DNA of 48,346 bases from Mesorhizobium plurifarium (GTDB lineage: Bacteria; Pseudomonadota; Alphaproteobacteria; Rhizobiales; Rhizobiaceae): contig CCNB01000018.1 in assembly GCA_000824785.1 (NCBI GenBank), positions 46,165 to 94,510 on the forward strand. Reading direction: 5' to 3'. Every line of letters begins with the position of its first letter. Position 1 is the first letter of the stretch. The position numbers and the translations under genes are program-made. This document shows positions 41,606-48,346 of this stretch, piece by piece. Under the pieces are notes generated by a model. It was not told the DNA's origin. It saw only the letters and a program-made list of their open reading frames with translations, and did not search any database.

Positions 41606-42304
41606 ATGGCCGACAAAACACGATTCGGACTGACCGCCCTCGATACAGTGCCCCTGCATGAAAAAGTCTATCTGGAGCTCGTGCGGGCGCTGATGTCGGG
41701 CCAGCTCCAGCCTGGCCAGAAGCTGACCTCGCGCAAGCTCGCCAAGGAGCTCGGCACCAGCGACATGCCGGTGCGCAGCGCCTTCATGCGGCTGCAGGCG
41801 CTGCGGGCGCTGAGCCCGATGCCGAACGGCAGCGTCGAGGTGCCGCTGCTTTCGGCCGACCGCTTCCAGCAGCTGACCGCCGTGCGCGCGGTCCTGGAAG
41901 GCACGGCCGCCGAGCTCGCGACAAAGCGCATCAACGGCAACAACCTGCGCGCGATCCGCCGTCTCTGCGCCGAGCTCACCCAGGCCGCCCGCAGCGGCGA
42001 CATCGACGCCTATCTGCGCAAGAACCACGACTTCAAGTTCGGGGTCTACCGCCATTGCGGCAACGAGCAGATGATCTTCCTGATCGAGACGGTGTGGATG
42101 CAGGTCGGACCTTTCCTGCGCAATCTGCGCATCGGCTTCGAGGACGACCTCGCCGGCATTCTCGGCATCGACTATCACGAGGAAGTCGTGGCGGCGATCG
42201 CGGCCGGCGACGGCGAAAGGGCGCGGGCCGCGATCGTGCGCGATATCGCCGAAGGCGCGACGCACATCCTGGAGCAGATCAAGTTCCCGAAACAGCGGCA
42301 TTAA
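41606..42304 (+). CDS. GntR-family transcriptional regulator with FCD domain
   Basis: A 232-residue GntR/FCD protein, distinct from the one at 6137-6853. The wHTH (LTSRKLAKELGTSDMPVRSA, about 40-59) has an unusual DMPVR turn; the FCD domain has NHDFKFGVYRHCGN and the ligand helices. It lies between the LuxR and the second glutamine-synthetase-like gene and may control the latter. No TGGTNNNACCA site is visible nearby, so its operator differs from the shared palindrome. Confidence 0.9.
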   Translation: MADKTRFGLTALDTVPLHEKVYLELVRALMSGQLQPGQKLTSRKLAKELGTSDMPVRSAFMRLQALRALSPMPNGSVEVPLLSADRFQQLTAVRAVLEGTAAELATKRINGNNLRAIRRLCAELTQAARSGDIDAYLRKNHDFKFGVYRHCGNEQMIFLIETVWMQVGPFLRNLRIGFEDDLAGILGIDYHEEVVAAIAAGDGERARAAIVRDIAEGATHILEQIKFPKQRH

Positions 42305-42335
42305 AGCCTTCGAGATTGGCCGCAGCCTCCGTGAC

Positions 42336-42517
42336 GTCGTCATCCACGGGCGGAGCGACGCGAAGCGGAGCGCAGACCCGAGGATCCATTCCATGACCTT
42401 GATCGTAGGGCGCTGAGGAGCAGAATTCTGCATCGTGGCAACGCCTCAACTTCACGGAATGGATCCTATGGTCTGCGCCGCGTCGCTTCGCTCCTTGCTC
42501 GGCCATAGGATGACGAC
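42336..42517. repeat. dispersed palindromic repeat, family A, second copy
   Basis: The element runs from CGTCATCCACGGGCGGAGCG to the GGATGACGAC at its right end. It contains CCCGAGGATCCATTCC and GGAATGGATCCTATGG as inverted blocks and AGAATTCTGCATCGT, which also occurs (AACTCTGCATCGT) in the copy at 1-138. With the family A copy at the window start it fixes this as a dispersed, gene-free element. Confidence 0.65.
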
Positions 42518-42755
42518 GGAACGGGCGTTGCGGCCAATTCCCAACTCCCGGCTTGGCTTTCCTCCACTCGCCAGCTATGTTGCGATCGCAGATCGCACAA
42601 AACGGACCCGAAATGCCTCCCGATATCCCGGCTAGTGAATTGAAAAAATGAAGGAAACCCGCCCGGCGTCAGCCGAGACGGCCTTCACGAACTCACAAGC
42701 TGAAATTGGATATCGTAGCCGACAGGGCTACAGCACCCAGAAAAGGGGCTGGAAA

Positions 42756-44111
42756 TTGAGCGATGCGATTGCGGACGTTTTGAAGTGGCTGGACAGCAGG
42801 AAGGACATCCAGAGCCTCAGGGCTGCGGTGTGCGACCTGAACGGCATCATGCGCGGCAAGCGCATTCCGGTCGAGCAGGCTCGCAAGGCGCTCGAAGGCA
42901 AGCTGCGTATGCCCTACTCCGCCATCGGGCTCGACATCTGGGGCGAGGACATCGAAGGCAACGCCCAGGTGTTCTCGACCGGCGACGCCGACGGGCTTTG
43001 CCACTGGACGGGCCGCGGCATCCTGCCCGTCAACTGGACGGCGCATCCAACGGCGCTGTTGCCGGTCTGGTTGGCGGATGACAGCGGCGCTCCCTACCTT
43101 GGCGATCCGCGCCGCGCGCTTGCCCGCATCCTCGACCGCTACGCCGCGCTCGGCCTGACGCCCGTCACCGCGACCGAACTCGAATTCTACCTTGTCGACC
43201 CGACCTCGCAGCGGCCTGTCGGGCCGGTTTCACCGGTGACCGGCAGGCGTCTCGATTCCGACGCGGCGCTCTCGATCGACGAGGTCGACGATTTCGAAGC
43301 CTTCATCCACGATATCTACGAAGCCTGCCGCATGCAGGATATTCCGGTCGACACCGCCATTGCCGAGAACGGCGTCGGCCAGTTCGAGATCAATCTCAAC
43401 CATGTGCCCGACGCCTTGCGCGCCGCGGACGATGCCGTTCTCTTCAAGCGCACCGTCAAGGGCATCGCGCGCAAGCATGGCTTCGCCGCCTGCTTCATGG
43501 CCAAGCCCTATGGCGAGCGCGCCGGCAATGGTTTTCACGTCCATTTCAGCGTCCTCGACAGGCAAGGCCGCAATATCTTCGACGACGGCTCGGATCAGGG
43601 CTCCGACACCATGCGCCACGCGGTCGGCGGCCTGCTTGCCGCGATGGCGCAAAGCACGCTGGTGTTCGCGCCGCATTTCAACTCCTACCGCCGGCTGCGG
43701 CCCAGATCCTATGCGCCGACCGCCGTCGCCTGGGGTTATGAAAACCGCATGGTGGCGATCCGCATTCCGGGCGGTCCGTCGGCCGCGCGGCGCATCGAGC
43801 ATCGCGTCTCCGGCGCCGACGCCAATCCCTATCTGGTGCTGGCGGCGATCCTCGGCGCGGCGTTGATCGGCATCGAGCGCCAGCTCTCGCCTGGCGAGCC
43901 GACCGGCGGCGAGGGTCAGGGGCTGGCGCTCGCCAAGCTGCCGCCCGACTGGGCCTCGGCGATCGCCGCCTTCGAGGCCGGCCCGCGCGTCGCCGAGATC
44001 TTCCCGGACGTGCTGCGCGACGCCTTCGTCGCCTGCAAGCGCCAGGAGCTGAACACGTTCGCCCTCAACGTCAGCGACTTCGAGATCGAGACCTATCTGG
44101 AGAGCGTTTAG
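42756..44111 (+). CDS. glutamine synthetase-like gamma-glutamyl-amine ligase, second copy
   Basis: A 451-residue glutamine-synthetase-fold ligase. Motifs are DLNGIMRGKRI, TATELEFYL, NGFHVHFSVL and PHFNSYRRLRP. It is only distantly similar to the PuuA-like protein at 33950. TTG 42756 has AGGGG upstream and gives the standard N-terminus; the alternative ATG 42648 has no ribosome site and adds 36 residues of atypical sequence. It follows the GntR regulator by about 450 bases including repeat A. It probably glutamylates another amine; the substrate is unknown. Confidence 0.88.
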   Translation: MSDAIADVLKWLDSRKDIQSLRAAVCDLNGIMRGKRIPVEQARKALEGKLRMPYSAIGLDIWGEDIEGNAQVFSTGDADGLCHWTGRGILPVNWTAHPTALLPVWLADDSGAPYLGDPRRALARILDRYAALGLTPVTATELEFYLVDPTSQRPVGPVSPVTGRRLDSDAALSIDEVDDFEAFIHDIYEACRMQDIPVDTAIAENGVGQFEINLNHVPDALRAADDAVLFKRTVKGIARKHGFAACFMAKPYGERAGNGFHVHFSVLDRQGRNIFDDGSDQGSDTMRHAVGGLLAAMAQSTLVFAPHFNSYRRLRPRSYAPTAVAWGYENRMVAIRIPGGPSAARRIEHRVSGADANPYLVLAAILGAALIGIERQLSPGEPTGGEGQGLALAKLPPDWASAIAAFEAGPRVAEIFPDVLRDAFVACKRQELNTFALNVSDFEIETYLESV

Positions 44112-44154
44112 ATGCCAGATCGGCGCATGCAGCTCGGCCAGGCGGCTGTCGTAA

Positions 44155-45330
44155 TCAACCGGCCTCGAAATCGAGCATCTCCGCAGCCACTGCGCGCTCT
44201 TCGTCCGCTGCAATGACGAGCACGTCGACAGGGGAATCCCCGGTGCTGGCCAATTCTTTGTTGTTCGCGTTCAGCTCCTTGTCGAGCGCAACGCCCAGCC
44301 ATCCCACGGTTTCGCAGATCCTCTGTCGGATCACGGGCGCATGCTCGCCGATGCCCGCGGTGAACACGAGCGTATCAAGCCCGCCTATCGCCGCGGCAAG
44401 CGACCCTATCTCACGCCCGACACGATAGACGAAGAGATCGACAGCGCGCGTGGCCGCCGCATCTTTCGACGCAAGCAGCGTCTGCATATTCCCGGAGATG
44501 CCGGATACCCCGAGCAGACCGGATCGTTCGTAGAGCAAATCGGCAAGTTCGTTCGGCGACAGCTTCCGCTCTTGCAGGAGGTGCAGGAGGACGCCGGGAT
44601 CAATCGCCCCGCAACGCGTGCTCATGACCAGGCCGTCAAGCGTCGAGAAACCCATGGTGGTGGCTTGGCTTGCGCCCGCTTTCATCGCGCAAAGGCTCGC
44701 CCCGCTGCCAAGGTGCGCAACGATCGTTTTGCCACCGGCGGCGGCGCCATAACGGTTGCGGAGCTCGTTGGCGATATGGCTGTACGAGAGCCCGTGGAAA
44801 CCGTAGGAGACGATGCCTTGCTCCGACATCTCATGCGGCAGGCCGTAGAGTCTTGCGAGCTCGGGCTGCGCCGCGTGAAAGGCTGTATCGAAACAGCCGA
44901 CCTGGATGGCATCGGGCAGAAGGCGGCTGGCAAGGTCGACCAGTTTCAGGTTGATCGCCTGATGAATCGGAGCGAGAGGCGCGAGCCCGCGCAAGGCGTC
45001 GAGCGTGCGCTGATCAAGCAGCGTTGCGCGGGCAAATTCCCGGCCGCCGTGCACGATCCGGTGCCCGACCCTGCGCACCCGCCGCAACAGGCCACGGTCC
45101 GCCAGATGGGATGCAACGGCTTCGAACGCCTTGTCGATGGAAATCGGTTGCTCGCCGAGGCTCCTGTCGAACGGCGGCGTCGTTGCCGTGGGCGCGACGT
45201 GAAGCCGGGGCCGCTCGCCGATCGACGAGACGCTGCCGCGCACCAAAAGATGAAGCTCGTCGCGCCCTTGAAAGGCGGCGAACTTCAGGCTCGACGAGCC
45301 GCCATTGAGGACAAGAATTATATCCGTCAT
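44155..45330 (-). CDS. ackA: acetate kinase
   Basis: A 391-residue acetate/propionate kinase. It has the N-terminal LVLNGGSSSLKF, the catalytic region RVGHRIVHGG, the phosphate loop HLGSGASLCAMKAG, FSTLDGLVMSTRCGAIDPGV and FTAGIGEHAP. It converts acetyl-phosphate and ADP to acetate and ATP in the cytoplasm. It follows the phosphoketolase gene by 62 bases in the same direction, so the pair turns pentose or hexose phosphate into acetate and ATP. All family residues that I can check are present. Confidence 0.96.
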   Translation of the reverse strand: MTDIILVLNGGSSSLKFAAFQGRDELHLLVRGSVSSIGERPRLHVAPTATTPPFDRSLGEQPISIDKAFEAVASHLADRGLLRRVRRVGHRIVHGGREFARATLLDQRTLDALRGLAPLAPIHQAINLKLVDLASRLLPDAIQVGCFDTAFHAAQPELARLYGLPHEMSEQGIVSYGFHGLSYSHIANELRNRYGAAAGGKTIVAHLGSGASLCAMKAGASQATTMGFSTLDGLVMSTRCGAIDPGVLLHLLQERKLSPNELADLLYERSGLLGVSGISGNMQTLLASKDAAATRAVDLFVYRVGREIGSLAAAIGGLDTLVFTAGIGEHAPVIRQRICETVGWLGVALDKELNANNKELASTGDSPVDVLVIAADEERAVAAEMLDFEAG

Positions 45331-45392
45331 GGTCGACCGGCCCCGGCCGCTTCTGGGGATCGGCAGCTCTCAGCCTGGCGCTTCGGCATCGG

Positions 45393-47774
45393 CTATTGCT
45401 CCCATTTCCAGCCGAGGATCTCGGGCATGTCCTGCCCATGCTCGCGGATAAAGGCGTGGTGATCGATCAGCTTCCCTTCCATGGCTTGTTTCAGCTGGAT
45501 GTGAGCACCGGCCGGCTCAGGGATGCGGTCGAGCACGCCAAGCACCAGATGGTAACGGTCGAGCCCGTTGAGCACGGTCATATCGAAGGGCGTCGTCGTC
45601 GTCCCTTCCTCATTGTAGCCGCGCACATGGATGTTGTCGTGATTGGTCCGCCGATAGGTCAGGCGATGGATGGTCCAAGGATAGCCGTGATAGGCGAAGA
45701 TGACGGGCCTCTCCCTAGTGAACAAAGCGTCGAACTCGCGATCCGAAAGCCCGTGCGGATGATGTTCTTTCGGCTGCAGGGTCATCAGGTCGACGACGTT
45801 CACCAGGCGAATCTTGAGCTCGGGAATGTGGCGTTTCAGGATCTGGACGGCGGCGAGCGTCTCGAGCGTCGGCACGTCGCCGGCGCAGGCCATCACGACG
45901 TCCGGCTCGTCGCCCCGGTCGGTCGACGCCCAATCCCATATGCCGATGCCGGCATCGCAGTGGACTTTCGCCTCGTCGATCGACAGCCACTGCCAGGAAT
46001 TGGCTTTGCCGGCGACGATGATGTTGATGCGGTTCCATGTCTTGAGCACATGATCCGTCACGCAAAGCAGGCTGTTGGCGTCCGCCGGCAGGTAGACGCG
46101 CACCACGTCGGCCTTCTTGTTCAACGCCACGTCGATGAAACCGGGATCCTGATGGCTGAAGCCATTGTGCTCCTGCTGCCAGACGTGGCTGGACAACAGA
46201 TAGTTCAGGGAGGCGATCGGCCGCCGCCATGCAAGCTTGCGGCAGGCATCCAGCCATTTCGCATGCTGGTTGAACATGGAATCGACGATGTGCGTGAAGG
46301 CCTCGTAGCAGGAGAAGAAGCCATGGCGCCCGGTGAGCAGGTAACCCTCCAGCCAACCCTGGCAGGTATGCTCGGACAGGATTTCCAGAACCCTGCCCTC
46401 CCGCGCCAGGTGAACGTCCTCCGGTAGGATCTCTTCCATCCAGGCGCGCTCCGTCACCTCGAAAACATCCTGCAGCCGGTTCGAAGCCGTCTCGTCTGGC
46501 CCGACGATGCGGAAATTTTTGCTGGCTTGGTTCAACGTCAAAACGTCGCGCAGGAAACTGCCCATCACGCGGGTGGACTCCGCCTTGACGCCACCGGGCC
46601 GCTCGAGCGAGACGGCGTGCTCATGAAGGGCGGGCAGTTCCAGGGACCGGCGCAGCAGACCGCCATTGGCATGCGGGTTGGCGCTCATGCGCCTGTCACC
46701 TTCTGGCGCGGTGGCGCGGATCGTGGCCATGGGGGCGCCACCGGTATCGAAAAGCTCCTCGGGCCGGTAGCTTCTCATCCACTCCTCGAGCATCCTTAGA
46801 TGCGCGGGATTCTCGGCGAGGCCGGAGAGGGGTACCTGATGGGCGCGCCAGAACCCCTCGGTCTTCAGCCCGTCGACCTCCCTAGGGCCGGTCCAACCCT
46901 TCGGGCTCCGCAGCACGATCATCGGCCATTTCGGCCGAGACCGCGCCGTCTTCAGATCCCTGCGGGCCGCATCCTGGATCGCCTTGATGCGGTCGAGCGC
47001 ATCGTCGAGCACGATCGCCATCCGCTCATGCATCAAGGCGGGATCGTCGCCCTCGACGAACAGCGTCTCGTAGCCGTAGCCGACGAACAGCGCGCGCAGC
47101 TCTCCCTCGGGGATGCGGGCGAGAATGGTGGGATTGGCGATCTTGTAGCCGTTGAGGTGGAGAATCGGCAGCACCGCGCCGTCAAGCGCAGGATTGAGGA
47201 ACTTGTTGGAGTGCCAGGAGGTGGCGAGCGGCCCGGTTTCCGCCTCGCCGTCGCCGACCACGCAGGCGACGACAAGGTCCGGGTTGTCGAAGGCCGCGCC
47301 ATAGGCGTGCGAAAGCGCGTAGCCGAGCTCGCCGCCTTCATGGATCGAGCCGGGCACATCGGGCGCCGCATGACTTGGGATGCCGCCTGGAAACGAGAAC
47401 TGCCGGAAAAGCTTCTTCATTCCGGCCTCGTTCAACGCGATATCCGGATTGATCTCGCTGTAGGTGCCCTCGAGGTAGGTATTCGCCACCATGGCGGGTC
47501 CGCCATGACCGGGACCGCAGATATAGATGACATTGGCGTCGCGCTGTTTGATAGCGCGGTTGAGATGGGCATAGATGAAGCTGAGACCCGGCGAGGTTCC
47601 CCAATGGCCGAGCAGCCGCGGCTTGACGTGCTCCAGTCGAAGCGGCTCGCGAAGCAGCGGATTATCGAGCAGGTAAATCTGCCCGATGGTCAGATAGTTG
47701 GCGGCACGCCAGTAGGCATCTATGTCGTGCAACTCCTGGGCGGACAAGCGATTGGCGCTGGGACGCTCGGTCAT
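45393..47774 (-). CDS. xfp: phosphoketolase (xylulose-5-phosphate/fructose-6-phosphate)
   Basis: A 793-residue thiamine-diphosphate enzyme of full family length. It contains ICGPGHGGPAMVANTYLEG, the diphosphate-binding VGDGEAETGPLATSWHSNKF, SHQDPGF and the C-terminal AYHGYPWTIHRLTYRR. It cleaves xylulose-5-P or fructose-6-P to acetyl-P plus glyceraldehyde-3-P or erythrose-4-P. The start at 47774 follows GAAGGAATGAG. It is first in an operon with acetate kinase. The gap 47775-48346 to its right contains two hairpins and no gene that I can support. Confidence 0.97.
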   Translation of the reverse strand: MTERPSANRLSAQELHDIDAYWRAANYLTIGQIYLLDNPLLREPLRLEHVKPRLLGHWGTSPGLSFIYAHLNRAIKQRDANVIYICGPGHGGPAMVANTYLEGTYSEINPDIALNEAGMKKLFRQFSFPGGIPSHAAPDVPGSIHEGGELGYALSHAYGAAFDNPDLVVACVVGDGEAETGPLATSWHSNKFLNPALDGAVLPILHLNGYKIANPTILARIPEGELRALFVGYGYETLFVEGDDPALMHERMAIVLDDALDRIKAIQDAARRDLKTARSRPKWPMIVLRSPKGWTGPREVDGLKTEGFWRAHQVPLSGLAENPAHLRMLEEWMRSYRPEELFDTGGAPMATIRATAPEGDRRMSANPHANGGLLRRSLELPALHEHAVSLERPGGVKAESTRVMGSFLRDVLTLNQASKNFRIVGPDETASNRLQDVFEVTERAWMEEILPEDVHLAREGRVLEILSEHTCQGWLEGYLLTGRHGFFSCYEAFTHIVDSMFNQHAKWLDACRKLAWRRPIASLNYLLSSHVWQQEHNGFSHQDPGFIDVALNKKADVVRVYLPADANSLLCVTDHVLKTWNRINIIVAGKANSWQWLSIDEAKVHCDAGIGIWDWASTDRGDEPDVVMACAGDVPTLETLAAVQILKRHIPELKIRLVNVVDLMTLQPKEHHPHGLSDREFDALFTRERPVIFAYHGYPWTIHRLTYRRTNHDNIHVRGYNEEGTTTTPFDMTVLNGLDRYHLVLGVLDRIPEPAGAHIQLKQAMEGKLIDHHAFIREHGQDMPEILGWKWEQ

Positions 47775-48154
47775 TTCTCATTCCTTCGCTGGTTCCAAGC
47801 CGACGCTGGCTGAAGCACAACGCATGGATGCTGCCACTGGTTCACGACGGCTCGGCGTCAATACCGTTCGTCATCGATCTATCCGGCGAAGAACGATCGA
47901 GCTTTGATCCATCGCAATGCCGGCCAAGGCGGTACCCGCCTTGAACCCAAACCCGGTCGAGCCTGCAGACCGTCGCGCAAGGCAAGTCGATGTCGCCTTC
48001 GTTTCAGGGCAACGAAGGCGCTGCAAAGCCTGGGCAGGATGCCGGCATGAAGCGAAGCGTGGTGTTGGATCAAATTCGCAGGCGGTTGCCGTTGAAATGC
48101 GCGGACGTGTTCATCCGCTATGTGCTTGAAGGCAAATGGCTACAAACAAAAACG

Positions 48155-48190
48155 CTCCCGGAGTTGGGCTCTCGGGAGTATTTTGATTGG
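48155..48190 (+). terminator. terminator-like hairpin with T-rich tail
   Basis: CTCCCGGAG and CTCTCGGGAG form a stem of about eight pairs with one mismatch or bulge and a short loop, then TATTTTGATTGGTTTT. A-rich sequence precedes it, so it could also stop minus-strand transcripts. No gene just before it in the window is clear. Confidence 0.5.
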
Positions 48191-48290
48191 TTTTGAGGAC
48201 AGAGATTTGGTTTTTGTCCTGCGGCGTCGGCTTCGCCTCCTTGCGGGGGCTTGATGCAGGTTAAAATCGCCGGCGCTTGCAGCAAGATAC

Positions 48291-48319
48291 AAAAGAGCCC
48301 GCATCGCGCGGGCTCTTTT
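48291..48319. terminator. bidirectional intrinsic terminator
   Basis: AAAAGAGCCCGC-ATCGC-GCGGGCTCTTTT is a perfect 12-base-pair stem with a 5-base loop and A/T runs on both sides. This is the clearest terminator in the window. The gene it serves on the plus strand lies either beyond the right edge (minus strand) or is not recognisable in 47775-48290. Confidence 0.8.
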
Positions 48320-48346
48320 GGTTTTGGTTGCGGGGACAGGATTTGA

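Noticed and set aside
47990..48196. Small plus-strand open frame at the right end
   Set aside because: Its 3' end runs through a terminator hairpin, the start has no ribosome site, and the product has no recognisable features.

Overview
This GC-rich window has short, tightly coupled operons, many ABC uptake systems, many GntR/FCD, TetR, AraC, DeoR and LuxR regulators, and several families of dispersed palindromic intergenic repeats like the RIME-type repeats of rhizobia. That points to the chromosome of an alphaproteobacterium of the Rhizobiales, most likely Mesorhizobium or a close relative in Phyllobacteriaceae. The genus is inferred from gene content and repeats; no rRNA or phylogenetic marker is present. 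I saw no tRNA, rRNA, CRISPR array, phage or insertion sequence.

Layout. (1) 150-7839: a divergent catabolic cluster for an unidentified sugar or sugar acid. Leftward are an epimerase-like TIM-barrel protein, a Gfo/Idh/MocA oxidoreductase and a ketose 3-epimerase-like protein. Rightward are a second ketose 3-epimerase-like protein, a mandelate racemase-type enolase-superfamily enzyme, a GntR/FCD regulator and a D-2-hydroxyacid dehydrogenase. (2) 8339-14535: small independent units: an amidase, a GFA-fold zinc protein, an SDR/TetR divergent pair, an MFS/AraC divergent pair and an exported cupin. (3) 14557-20245: a complete sugar ABC importer with two ATPases and an extra 78-residue membrane protein. 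(4) 20589-23967: a TetR regulator divergent from a split Tm-1-like system (UPF0261 protein, TIM-barrel protein and cupin). (5) 24140-31721: an M24 peptidase divergent from a peptide-type ABC importer that ends with an L-2-amino-thiazoline-4-carboxylate hydrolase-family gene. (6) 31794-44111: a polyamine (gamma-glutamylation) uptake and catabolism region: PotABCD-like importer, SDR, PuuA-like and PuuB-like enzymes and DeoR regulator on the minus strand, then LuxR and GntR regulators and a second glutamine-synthetase-like enzyme on the plus strand. (7) 44155-47774: phosphoketolase and acetate kinase, a short route from xylulose-5-P or fructose-6-P through acetyl-P to acetate and ATP.

Two signals cut across these units. 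A palindrome close to AATCTGGTNNNACCAGATT, the layout bound by FadR/FCD-type GntR proteins, lies in the control regions of the sugar-catabolic cluster (two sites), the sugar ABC importer (two sites) and the M24/peptide-importer pair (one good and one degenerate site). This suggests that the GntR protein at 6137-6853 controls three separated operons. Second, one of the dispersed palindromic repeats lies in frame inside an ABC ATPase gene (29361-30377), adding about 53 residues between Walker A and the Q-loop.

The best candidates for something not yet described are the split Tm-1-like operon with its unusual repeated hairpin leader, the multi-operon GntR regulon, and the ATPase carrying the repeat.
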